DNA of 64,000 bases from an uncultured Faecalibacterium sp. (GTDB lineage: Bacteria > Bacillota > Clostridia > Oscillospirales > Ruminococcaceae): assembly GCA_934512105.1 (NCBI GenBank), contig CAKSWQ010000008.1, forward strand, positions 4,134 through 68,133. Direction: 5' to 3'. Position 1 is the stretch's first letter, and each line of letters begins with the position of its first letter. The notes under the pieces were generated by a model, which ran no database searches, was not told the origin of the DNA, and worked only from the letters and a program-made list of their open reading frames with translations. Both the position numbers and the translations under genes were made by a program. Shown in pieces: positions 25,537 through 34,097 of this stretch.

Positions 25537-26475
25537 TCACCCCTTCAATTTCGCTTCAATGGCGGTTTTGTCCAGCGCCTCGCCGATGACGATGACCACT
25601 TCCTGCCCCTGCGGGATGGGGGCAAGGGTGCAGCCGGCGGCGGTGGCGTTCAGCTCCAGCCAGCCGCCTGCCGGGGCGGGCGCAAAACCCTTGACCCGCA
25701 GCACCCGCCCGCACTCGGGCGTTGCGAACAGTCGCCGTGCGGCGGCCTGCAGCTGCTCCGGGGTAAGGTGCAGCTCCAGAAAGCAAAGGGAGCTGAAGGC
25801 TGCGTGCTGGTCAAAATGCAGCTTTTCGCAGCTGGCCTGCCGGTAGCCGCAGGCGGCAAGGGCGGCAAAGTCGGCATCGGTCAGGGCGTCCCAGTCCTTG
25901 GCAAGGATCTCCCCGGGCGCAAAGCGGCGAGAGGACTTTGCGGCTTCTAGTGCCCGCTCCAGGTGGGCAGCAGCAGCGGCGCACTGGGCAGGCGCTGCCA
26001 GCTGGGCGCGACTCAGCAGCACACAGCCCGCGTTCATGGTCTCGGAAGCCAGCAGGTACTCTGCCTGCGGCGAAAGCGTCTCCGGCAGCAGGGCGTCCAC
26101 GATGGCGATGACGCTGCCCAGCTGATACCACCGGTCCAGCGGGTCGTCCCGCAGGATATCGAAAAACTCGTCCACGTCAAAGATGCCGCTGGGCTCCACC
26201 ACCACTCGGTCAAAGCCGCGCATAGCCATGGCGATGAGTTTGGTGCGCATCCGGCGCTGGTGGGTGTCGCAGTCGCAGCCGCCGCTGATGGTCTCCACAT
26301 CGCAGCCGGGGCCCAGCACCTCCTGCACCAGCATGGCGTCCACGTTCACCGCGCCGAAATCGTTTTCCAGAATGCACACCTTGTGCCCCTGCTGTACCAG
26401 ATACCGCACATAGCGGCGCAGAAAGGTGGTCTTGCCTGCGCCCAGAAAGCCGGTGATGAGATCCACCTGAACCAT
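25537..26475 (-). CDS. CobW/COG0523 family GTPase
   Basis: The 312-residue G3E GTPase begins with Walker A in ITGFLGAGKTTFLRR, then ENDFGAVNVDA, VVVEPSGIFDV and the C-terminal CobW_C domain. These proteins are metallochaperones or metal-insertion factors. The family's Cys metal site CxCC is altered: the sequence reads SGGCDCDTHQRR, with Cys-Asp-Cys-Asp. Position between a signalling receptor and two oxidoreductases gives no clear metal target. Confidence 0.88.
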   Translation of the reverse strand: MVQVDLITGFLGAGKTTFLRRYVRYLVQQGHKVCILENDFGAVNVDAMLVQEVLGPGCDVETISGGCDCDTHQRRMRTKLIAMAMRGFDRVVVEPSGIFDVDEFFDILRDDPLDRWYQLGSVIAIVDALLPETLSPQAEYLLASETMNAGCVLLSRAQLAAPAQCAAAAAHLERALEAAKSSRRFAPGEILAKDWDALTDADFAALAACGYRQASCEKLHFDQHAAFSSLCFLELHLTPEQLQAAARRLFATPECGRVLRVKGFAPAPAGGWLELNATAAGCTLAPIPQGQEVVIVIGEALDKTAIEAKLKG

Positions 26476-26536
26476 ATTTTTCTACCTCCGTTGCAAAAGC
26501 CCTCCCTGCGCCGCAGCGCCCGGGAGGGCATATATT

Positions 26537-29500
26537 TCAGTCTTTTTTCCGGCGCTGCAATTCCCCGATGATGGCAGCCGCCTCCGGCGCGATCGCCCCC
26601 GGCACAATGGCCGGGCGTGCCAGAAAATAGCCCTGCAAAAGGTCTGCGCCCAGCTCGATGACCGTGCGCAGCTCGGCGGCGGTCTCCACGCCCTCGGCAA
26701 CGATCTTCATGCTGCGGGGGTGGGCGTAGGCCACCACATTGCGCAGGATCTGCTGCTTGTCCGGCGAGGTGTCGATGCCACGGATGATGGTAATATCCAC
26801 CTTGACGAACCGGGGTGCAAGCTGCAATAGCGTATTCTCGTTGGAATAGCCGCTGCCGTAATCGTCCAGTGCAAACATCCCGGAAAAGCCCGGTGCATTG
26901 CGCTTTCTCTCCAGTGCTTCGTAGTCGATTTCTTCCTCTTCGGTGATCTCAACGACCATGCGGCGGCACAGCTCGTGCCAATGGTTGTTTATATATTTGC
27001 CGTCCTCATGCGACAGGCAGGCGTTGGCAATGGAGTTGACAAAGAGCATAGCATCCCCGGACACGCTGCCCGCCCGGCACAGGCTGTCGAAGGTCTCCAG
27101 CGCCTTGGTAAAGGTGATGCGCTCGATCTCGTACAGCGCCCCCTGCTCCCGCGCCAGTTTCATGATGGTGGCCGGGGAGCGCAGGGTGGGCAGGTCGGAG
27201 CGCATCAGCGCCTCGTAGGCGACTACCCTGCCGCTGCGTGCCGAGAAGATGGGCTGGAAGCAGTAGAACACCTGCGCATTGCTGAGCAGCTGCCGGAACT
27301 CCCTGCGGGTGCGCTCGGCATAGGCTTCGCGGTTGTACACCCCGATGTCGAACTCCTCCACCCGGCCTTTTTCCGCGTGCTTGACCTGATACATGGCAAA
27401 GTCGGCGTATTTTTTCAAAGTCTCCCAGTCCTGCCCATCGTCCGGGTACCACGCGATGCCGCCGGAAAGGCTGATGTGCAAAGCGTTGCCGCTGGGCAGC
27501 AGCGCCACGCTCTGCTGCATGGCGTTTGTCAGGCGGTCGATCTTTTCCCGCACGGCGTCCCGGCTGCGGTAGCCGTGGAACAGCACAAGGAACTCGTCGC
27601 CGGAAAGGCGGGCGCACACCGTACCGGCGGGGGTATTCTCCCGCAGGCACTGGCCGGTGCGGCGGATGTACTGGTCGCCCCAGTCGTGGCCGTAGGTATC
27701 GTTGATGTGCTTGAGGTTATCCAGGTCCATCATCATCAGCGCCGCCACACCCATGCGTTCCGGCGCGGCGAACAGTTCGGTGCACACCCGGTTGAAGGCC
27801 TGCCGGTTGTACAGCCCGGTCAGGATATCATAATCGCGCTCGTGCTCGATGCGTTTCCGCTCCAGCACGTTGGCGGTCACGTCCTCCGCAAGGCCGATCT
27901 TGGCGTGCCCCTCGATGGTGCTGCGCAGCATGATGTACCGCACCCCGTCCGGCTGCTGAATGGTCAGCAACTCGTCTCCTTCGGCGGTGCGGGCGCAGGG
28001 GTTCTTTTCCCGGATGCCCTTGAGCACCTCCTCGAACCGGCGCACGCTCAGCGGCTTGCCCGTGATGCCGGGCATGCCCAGCAGGGAGAAGAAGTTATCG
28101 GTCACGAACACGCTGCCGGTGTCGGTGCGCAGCTCGTAGCCGCCGATCTCCACACTGGCCATATCCATGATGCGCAAAAACTTGGTGGAGTTGGTCACCA
28201 GCTCCTTGTTCAGCTGGGTAATGGTCTCGGCAAAGCGGTCCACCTCCCGGATGGCGGTGCGGGACAGGCGGGGGAAGGTCTTTTTCTCCTGCGCGTCCAC
28301 CACCTCGCGGTACAAATGGTTAATGGGGCTGGCCAAACGCGCCGAGACCAGCAGGCTGCCGCAAACGCTCAGCACCAGCGTGACCACCAAGGTAGCCAGC
28401 AGCACCTTGCGCATCCGGTCGGAAAAGGCCAGCAGCACCGACTGCTCTATGGCACCCGCCAGATACCACTTCTCACCGGCAAAGGGCGCGTTGCGGTTAT
28501 ACACCTGCAGCGGTTCCAGCACCATATAATAGCGTTTTCCGTTCAGCTCCAGCCAGTTGCCGTCCTCACCGCGGCGGCAGTTCAGAACGCCCAGCGGTGC
28601 ATCCGCTGCTACCAGATCCTCGCCGGAGGTCACGGTCTTGCGCAGGGTGAACACGCTGTCCGTCAGCGCATCGGTGGTGGTCACGATAAAGTAGGTGCCC
28701 GCCTTGTCCTCGTCCAGCTCGGTGAAAGGCAGTTTGGTTTTCAGATACTCGGTAAGCAGCTCCACGCCCACCACGCCGTATACCGTGCCGTCCGGTAAGA
28801 TCAGCGGCATCGAGTAGGCAATGGCGTGCCGGTCGTCCCCTGCCAGACAGTAGGAGTTTATGGTCCAGCGGCCATAGTTTTCCGCCGAAAGGCTGGCACC
28901 GTCCTTATACGCGGTCTGAAATACCGTGCGCAGGATGCCGCCCTTGGTATTGCCCTGATAAGGGAAAGCGGGCTGCCAGCCCTTATCCGTGCCGATGCCC
29001 AGCTTTTTTACCACGGTGGCGCTGGCGCGCTCCAGCAAAAGGTCGCTGTTGCGCTCCGAGGGGCGGGCGTCCGGGTCCTGATCCCGCAGGTAGATGCCGG
29101 GCATTTTTTTGCCCACCTCGCAGGTGTCCAGATCGTGGGTGTTCAGCATGATAAAAATGCCGGTCACCTGCTTTGCGCGCAGGGCGTCCAGAAGCTGCGG
29201 GGCAAGGGCAACCAGCAAAGCATCGCTCTGCTCGCTGCTGTTATCCAGCGTATCCAGCGAGATATCGCCATTTTCCAGCATCTGCTGGGTGGTGGCGTTG
29301 ATCTGCTCGCTCAGCTGCCCAAGATCCTCCGCGTTCCGCAGGATCTCCTGCACATAGCTGGCGCGGTTGCGCACCCGCATGGTAAGCAGGTCCTTGGCGT
29401 TTTCGTCCAGCTGCCCGGTCACGTTGACGGCAAGCATGCTGGCGACCGCCAGCAGCAGCTCCACCGCCATCACCAGCATCATGGTAGCAAAAATATTGTG

Positions 29501-29566
29501 GAATACCGTTCTTTCCGGTCTGTTTGCCAAGCGCTGCCGCTGGCGCTGTTCCCATGCGTCAAACAT
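26537..29566 (-). CDS. Membrane receptor with GGDEF and EAL domains
   Basis: The 1009-residue c-di-GMP enzyme has a membrane segment (about residues 22-48), a large extracytoplasmic sensor (about 50-378), a second membrane segment (380-402), a HAMP-like linker and a PAS-like region (480-590). Then comes a GGDEF domain whose signature is SGDEF (near residue 659) and an EAL domain (YEALMR near 784). The EAL part keeps ITEEEEIDY, DDYGSGY, VKVD and VAEGVET, so phosphodiesterase activity is likely; diguanylate cyclase activity is possible. The ATG at 29566 follows a GGGGG-rich site. It lies 35 bases after a solute-binding protein gene. Confidence 0.9.
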   Translation of the reverse strand: MFDAWEQRQRQRLANRPERTVFHNIFATMMLVMAVELLLAVASMLAVNVTGQLDENAKDLLTMRVRNRASYVQEILRNAEDLGQLSEQINATTQQMLENGDISLDTLDNSSEQSDALLVALAPQLLDALRAKQVTGIFIMLNTHDLDTCEVGKKMPGIYLRDQDPDARPSERNSDLLLERASATVVKKLGIGTDKGWQPAFPYQGNTKGGILRTVFQTAYKDGASLSAENYGRWTINSYCLAGDDRHAIAYSMPLILPDGTVYGVVGVELLTEYLKTKLPFTELDEDKAGTYFIVTTTDALTDSVFTLRKTVTSGEDLVAADAPLGVLNCRRGEDGNWLELNGKRYYMVLEPLQVYNRNAPFAGEKWYLAGAIEQSVLLAFSDRMRKVLLATLVVTLVLSVCGSLLVSARLASPINHLYREVVDAQEKKTFPRLSRTAIREVDRFAETITQLNKELVTNSTKFLRIMDMASVEIGGYELRTDTGSVFVTDNFFSLLGMPGITGKPLSVRRFEEVLKGIREKNPCARTAEGDELLTIQQPDGVRYIMLRSTIEGHAKIGLAEDVTANVLERKRIEHERDYDILTGLYNRQAFNRVCTELFAAPERMGVAALMMMDLDNLKHINDTYGHDWGDQYIRRTGQCLRENTPAGTVCARLSGDEFLVLFHGYRSRDAVREKIDRLTNAMQQSVALLPSGNALHISLSGGIAWYPDDGQDWETLKKYADFAMYQVKHAEKGRVEEFDIGVYNREAYAERTRREFRQLLSNAQVFYCFQPIFSARSGRVVAYEALMRSDLPTLRSPATIMKLAREQGALYEIERITFTKALETFDSLCRAGSVSGDAMLFVNSIANACLSHEDGKYINNHWHELCRRMVVEITEEEEIDYEALERKRNAPGFSGMFALDDYGSGYSNENTLLQLAPRFVKVDITIIRGIDTSPDKQQILRNVVAYAHPRSMKIVAEGVETAAELRTVIELGADLLQGYFLARPAIVPGAIAPEAAAIIGELQRRKKD

Positions 29567-29601
29567 CTTCCTTACCCCCTTTCTGTGTTTTTTCCGGGCG
29601 C

Positions 29602-31017
29602 TCAGCCCTCGTACTGCTGCAGCTGTGCAAGGGTGGACTGATACCACTTCTCAAAATAATCGTCGGTCAGAAATTCCGCCACGGCGGCTTCCGCGCTCTG
29701 GCCTGCGGCAATGCGCTCCAGCACCGTGTCCCGGTCGGCACTGGCCAGATCGCCCATGCCGTATTCCAGGATCTTGCGGGCTGCGTTGCCGCCTGCAAAG
29801 GCCGTAGGGGTGTACAGCTCGTTTTTGCACACCGCTCTCACCGCACCGGAAAGAACCTGCTCCATGGTGTCGGTCAGCTCCAGCCCGCTTGCGCGGATGA
29901 CGTCCATATCGTTGGCGGCGGTGGTCACCGGCAGATAGCCCGACTCCACCGAGAAGGCGATATTATTCTGCGGCTCGGTGAACCACTTTAAAAAGGTAAC
30001 TGCGGCGTTGATCTGGGCCTCGGTGCCGGTGGTGACCACCATGCCGGCACCCTGCTGCACCGCCACCTTTTCGCCCCCGGCAAACCGGGGCGCAGGCAGC
30101 ACCTTCATCTCGATATCGTGGATCTGGTTATCCCCGGGCATCACCTGCTTCGGGAAGAAGGTGGCGCTGGCACAGGAGCCTACACAGCCCAGCAGTGCGC
30201 CGGTTTTCACGTCATCGCTGCGGAAGCGGCCATTCGCAACAAAATACCCCTTAACGAAGGGCACATAGTAGTTATCCCACAGCTTGCGCACCACATCATG
30301 GTCAAAGTGCAGGGTCATTTTGCCGTTGTGCACTTCAAAAATTTCGCAGCCCAGCTGCTTTGCGCCCACAAGCATATAGTTTGCCAGCGCGTCCCGGCCA
30401 AACAGCGCCTTGCCGCCGGACCAGTTGTAGTACTGCTCGGCCACCGCCGTCACGCCCTCCATGGTGGAAAGCGCGCCGTAACGCACCAAGGTGTCCTTTG
30501 CGAACCGCTGCCAGTCGGTATCGTTAAAGAACATCAGCTCGGTGGATTTTGCCACCGGAAAAATTTTGATGCTGCCGCTGCCGTCAAAATCGCCCTCGGT
30601 GATATAGCCGGGCACAAAGGCGGCCTTTTCGTCCTCGGTCAGGTAGTCCTTCAAGTCCACCACCATGCCCATCTGGTCCAGCTTATAAGCGGTATCCGCA
30701 TAGGCGGCAAAAATGGTGGGCATCTCCGCAGAGCCCACCTTGCCCTCGGCCGCGTCCATCACGTTAGTTTCCAGATCGTTCACCGTGCCCTGACTGGAGC
30801 CGGATACCCGAATGCCCTTTTCCTTGCCGATGGTCTCGTTGAAGGTGCTTACAAGGCGGTTGAAGCTTTCCAGCTGGTCGCCGTTGTAGTAGTTCCACAC
30901 CGTGATGTCGGTCACTTCTTTTTTGCTGTTTTTTGCATCGCAGCCGGTCACTGCCAGTGCCGCCGCCGAGACCGCTGCCGCCGCCAGAAAGCTGCGGCGC
31001 GAGATCTGGTTCTTCAT
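29602..31017 (-). CDS. Orphan extracellular solute-binding lipoprotein
   Basis: The 471-residue protein is an ABC-type sugar-binding protein (family 1 layout, ITVWNYYNGDQLESFNRLV after the signal). The signal peptide carries a twin-arginine-like SRRSFL and ends in a lipobox VTGC, so Cys26 would be lipidated. No permease or ATPase gene lies nearby; instead the next gene is the GGDEF/EAL receptor. It probably works as a ligand-capturing partner of that receptor. This role is inference from the gene pair. Confidence 0.87.
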   Translation of the reverse strand: MKNQISRRSFLAAAAVSAAALAVTGCDAKNSKKEVTDITVWNYYNGDQLESFNRLVSTFNETIGKEKGIRVSGSSQGTVNDLETNVMDAAEGKVGSAEMPTIFAAYADTAYKLDQMGMVVDLKDYLTEDEKAAFVPGYITEGDFDGSGSIKIFPVAKSTELMFFNDTDWQRFAKDTLVRYGALSTMEGVTAVAEQYYNWSGGKALFGRDALANYMLVGAKQLGCEIFEVHNGKMTLHFDHDVVRKLWDNYYVPFVKGYFVANGRFRSDDVKTGALLGCVGSCASATFFPKQVMPGDNQIHDIEMKVLPAPRFAGGEKVAVQQGAGMVVTTGTEAQINAAVTFLKWFTEPQNNIAFSVESGYLPVTTAANDMDVIRASGLELTDTMEQVLSGAVRAVCKNELYTPTAFAGGNAARKILEYGMGDLASADRDTVLERIAAGQSAEAAVAEFLTDDYFEKWYQSTLAQLQQYEG

Positions 31018-31074
31018 CCTTATCTATACCCTCCCAAGCGCAGACGCATTTTACACCATATTATACTATTTTAT

Positions 31075-31104
31075 ATAATACCACCACTTCCGGCATAGTG
31101 TAAA
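31075..31104 (-). promoter_or_regulatory. Candidate promoter for the solute-binding protein and receptor
   Basis: On the minus strand TTTACA (31104-31099) and TATTAT (31080-31075) are 18 bases apart in a very AT-rich stretch; an alternative -10 TATAAT lies a little downstream. Confidence 0.5.
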
Positions 31105-31193
31105 CGTTTTCTTCGAAAATCTGGTAAAAAAGTGCAGATGACGAATTTCCGTCTTATTTTTTGGTGGTTTTGTCAACAGCACGCTCCCAACCT

Positions 31194-31237
31194 GTGAAAA
31201 AGGGGTACAGGAAAACCCGCAGGCTTTCCTGTACCCC
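31194..31237 (-). terminator. Terminator of the TetR-family gene
   Basis: GGGGTACAGGAAA pairs with TTTCCTGTACCCC; on the minus strand it is followed by CTTTTTCAC. Confidence 0.8.
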
Positions 31238-31261
31238 GAAAATAAAACTATTTTTTCCGCG

Positions 31262-31813
31262 TTACATCCGTATCCGCTGCGCGGCGCGGGCGATGGAGGC
31301 AAGCAGCGCCACAAGGCGTTTTTCGTCCATCTGGCCGCAGTAGCTGGTAAAGGTGTAGTAGCACCCCTGTACACAGAAGGACAGCACCACCTTGCGCACT
31401 ACGTCCGTCTCAAAGGTGGGGTCGGTCTGGGCGATGCACTGGCACATGGCCTGCTCCACCCGGTTGATGAACAGCCCCTGCCGGGAGCCGGAGAAGAGCA
31501 CGGTGATCTCCTCCCGATGCTCGGCAAAGGCGCGGAACATCTCCCGCGCAAGCCACTCGGTGCGCTCGCTCACATCGCTGGCGGTCAGGCGGGGCAGGCT
31601 TTCCACCACCGCCTGCACCATTTCGTCCTCCATGGCGTTGGCCAGCGCATAGATATCCTGATAATGGGCGTAAAATGTGGATTTATTGATGCAGGCGCGG
31701 TCGCACAGCTCCTTTACACGGATCTTCTCCACCGGCTTTTCGGTGCGCAGCTCCATAAAGGCCTGTTTGATGGCGCGCTCGGTCTTTTCAATGCGGATAT
31801 CCAGAAAACCCAC
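31262..31813 (-). CDS. TetR/AcrR family transcriptional regulator
   Basis: The 183-residue protein has an N-terminal TetR helix-turn-helix (about residues 10-56: IKQAFMELRTEKPVEKIRVK, then LCDRACINKSTFYAHYQD). The rest is a divergent helical ligand domain. It resembles the TetR subgroup with a C-terminal domain common in Firmicutes. Targets are unknown; no divergent gene suggests one, and a terminator separates it from the solute-binding protein gene downstream. Confidence 0.87.
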   Translation of the reverse strand: MGFLDIRIEKTERAIKQAFMELRTEKPVEKIRVKELCDRACINKSTFYAHYQDIYALANAMEDEMVQAVVESLPRLTASDVSERTEWLAREMFRAFAEHREEITVLFSGSRQGLFINRVEQAMCQCIAQTDPTFETDVVRKVVLSFCVQGCYYTFTSYCGQMDEKRLVALLASIARAAQRIRM

Positions 31814-31909
31814 CTCTTTTGCTTTTTTGTTGATTTTCCAACGTTTTTCCGGTTTTGCGGATAGACAAGCCCCGCAGCCCTTTTTATACTGGGTATAAGC
31901 GCCGCAGCG

Positions 31910-32428
31910 TCACTCCTTGCGGTACAAAAGCCCCTGCTGCTCCAAAGCATCGCGGATGCGGGCAAAAGTGTCCTTATCCGGGCAGCGCAGAGTGTGCAGG
32001 TGCACGCCGCCGGTCATGCGGCTCAATAGGCTCTCGGGCGCATCCGCCGCCTGACGGATAAAGTTGTCCACATCGTACCGGTTGCACAGGTTCAGCGTGG
32101 CGCGGATCTCGCCGTAGAGGCTGTTTTCCACCGCCACATCCACCACCGTGCCGCCCTGATCCACCACGGTGTACAGCTCCCGGCGCATCTCCTCCTGCGT
32201 GCGGTGCACACAGGCCAGAATGCCGGTATAGCCCTTTTCCGCCGGGTGCAGCTGGTAGCCCCGGGGGGTGGCATCGATCTGCGCCCCACCGGCGCGCAGC
32301 AGCGCCACATCCCCTACCACGATCTGCCGCGACACCCCCAGCTCTGCCGCCAGTGTGCTGGCGCTTAAAGGGGCACCGGCGCTGTTCAGCCGGGTCAGGA
32401 TGCGTTCTCTGCGCTGTGCTGCATTCAT
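31910..32428 (-). CDS. niaR: NiaR-type transcriptional repressor (HTH_11 plus 3H domain)
   Basis: The 172-residue protein has an N-terminal HTH_11 (RRERILTRLNSAGAPLSAST, LGVSRQIVVGDVALLR). Its C-terminal 3H domain has three conserved His: CVHRT, and the pair in GGVHLHTLRCPD. This is the layout of NiaR, the nicotinate-responsive repressor of NAD synthesis genes in Firmicutes. No NAD gene or niacin transporter lies next to it, so its regulon is elsewhere. Confidence 0.85.
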   Translation of the reverse strand: MNAAQRRERILTRLNSAGAPLSASTLAAELGVSRQIVVGDVALLRAGGAQIDATPRGYQLHPAEKGYTGILACVHRTQEEMRRELYTVVDQGGTVVDVAVENSLYGEIRATLNLCNRYDVDNFIRQAADAPESLLSRMTGGVHLHTLRCPDKDTFARIRDALEQQGLLYRKE

Positions 32429-32503
32429 AGGGGTTCAGGCTTCCTTTCCGTAAAACGACTTATCTCTTTTTATTGTAGCAAAATACGGCGCAATGTGCAA
32501 GAT

Positions 32504-33859
32504 TTATTCCAATCTCAGCAGGGTGGCGTAATTGGAGGGCAGCTGCACCTTCATGCGGTTCCACTCGGTGGAGACCAGCACTTCCTGTGCGCCCACGGTG
32601 TCGGCCATCAGGTCGATGACCTTGGCTGCTTCCACCGGCAGCGGGAACTCCAGCTGTGCGGGGGTATCGCCGTTATTCAGCACCGCTACCACGGCCTTGC
32701 CGTCCAGCACCCGGGCAAAGGCGTAGCACTGGGTGGTGAGCTGCAATTCTTTTACCTCGCCGTAGGTCATTTCCGGCAATTCAGCCTTGCATTTCCCCAG
32801 AACTTTGTATACACTGGTAACAGGATTTGTGCGTTCTGCATCAGCGTAGTCGCTAAGCTCCAGACAGGGACGCAGCGGCCAGTCGCTGCCCCACTCCTTT
32901 TTGCCCTCGATGCCGAACTCCGAGCCATAGTAGATGGACGGGATGCCCCACAGGCTGTACACCAGAATGGCGATATGCCGGATGTGCTCTTTGTTGCGCA
33001 GCTTGTTGGGCAGGCGCTCCACATCGTGGTTATCCGAGAAGAGATACAGCCGGGTGTCGTGGCACAGCCCCTGCAGACGGCGCATGGTGTGGGCGATCTC
33101 AAAGTAGTTGTGGTCGTTGTGGCCGCTCCACAGGCCCTTGTGCAGCTCGTAGTTGGTCACGGAGTGCAGCATTTCCGGGTTTGCCCAGCGGCTGTAATCC
33201 CCGTGGATCACCTCGCCCATCAGCCAGAACTCCGGCTTTACCTCGTTTGCCAGACGGCGCAGCCCGCGCATGAAGTCGAAGTCCAGCACGTCGGCTGCGT
33301 CCAGACGGATGCCGTCGATGTCGAACTGCTCCACCCAGAAGCGGACGGTATCGTAATGGTACTGCTGCACCTCCGGGTTGCGCTGGTTCAGCTTGACCAG
33401 CAGGTTGTAGCCGCCCCAGTTGCCGTAGGAAAAGCCGTCGTTATACTCGTTGTTGCCCCAGAAGTTCACATCGCAGAACCAGTCCTTATAGCGGGCGTTC
33501 TCTCGGTTCGCCTTCAGGTCCTGGAACGCGAAGAAATCGCGGCCCACATGGTTGAACACGCCGTCCACGATGACCCGCTGTCCGCGGGCGTGGCAGGCCG
33601 CCACAAAGGCCTTGAATTCCTCGTTGGTGCCAAGGCGGCGGTCCACCAGACGGTAGTCGATGGTATCGTAGCCGTGGGAGCCGCTCTCGAACAGCGGGCC
33701 GATGTAGATGGCCGTACAGCCCAGCTTTGCCGCGTGGGCTGCCCATGCCTCCAGCTTTGCAAAAGCGCCCGGGGTGGGCTGGCCGTCGTTTTCGTGCGCA
33801 CAGCCGCACAGCCCCAGCGGATAGATGTGATAAAATACTGCTTCGTCATACCAAGCCAT
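32504..33859 (-). CDS. GH13 alpha-amylase family enzyme
   Basis: The 451-residue cytoplasmic glycosidase (no signal peptide) has the GH13 regions DGVFNHVG, GIRLDAADVLDF (catalytic Asp), LMGEVIHGDY (acid/base Glu) and LFSDNHD. The second of two nearby ATGs (33859) suits the GGGAG site better. It is transcribed divergently from glgB, and with it probably serves glycogen or maltodextrin metabolism. The exact specificity (amylase, neopullulanase, trehalose-type) cannot be told. Confidence 0.87.
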   Translation of the reverse strand: MAWYDEAVFYHIYPLGLCGCAHENDGQPTPGAFAKLEAWAAHAAKLGCTAIYIGPLFESGSHGYDTIDYRLVDRRLGTNEEFKAFVAACHARGQRVIVDGVFNHVGRDFFAFQDLKANRENARYKDWFCDVNFWGNNEYNDGFSYGNWGGYNLLVKLNQRNPEVQQYHYDTVRFWVEQFDIDGIRLDAADVLDFDFMRGLRRLANEVKPEFWLMGEVIHGDYSRWANPEMLHSVTNYELHKGLWSGHNDHNYFEIAHTMRRLQGLCHDTRLYLFSDNHDVERLPNKLRNKEHIRHIAILVYSLWGIPSIYYGSEFGIEGKKEWGSDWPLRPCLELSDYADAERTNPVTSVYKVLGKCKAELPEMTYGEVKELQLTTQCYAFARVLDGKAVVAVLNNGDTPAQLEFPLPVEAAKVIDLMADTVGAQEVLVSTEWNRMKVQLPSNYATLLRLE

Positions 33860-34097
33860 GATCATTCGCTCCCATTCTATTGCTTTCAAAAAAGTTGCAC
33901 CGCCCGCAAGGCGGTAGCAACAGTATACCACACCCTCTGGTAAATATGTGTATTTTTGCTGATTTTTGTCAGGATTTGCCAAGAATATCGGCTACTGTGC
34001 CGGTAAAAGGGCGTTTTTCTTGGATAGTTTGCCCAAACAGCTTTGTACCAACCGGCGCACACCGCCGGTCAACATAGAGAAGTAAGGAGATCTTTGC

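Noticed and set aside
26975..28798. A 607-residue plus-strand frame opposite the GGDEF/EAL gene
   Set aside because: Antisense to a gene with clear catalytic motifs, with typical shadow composition.
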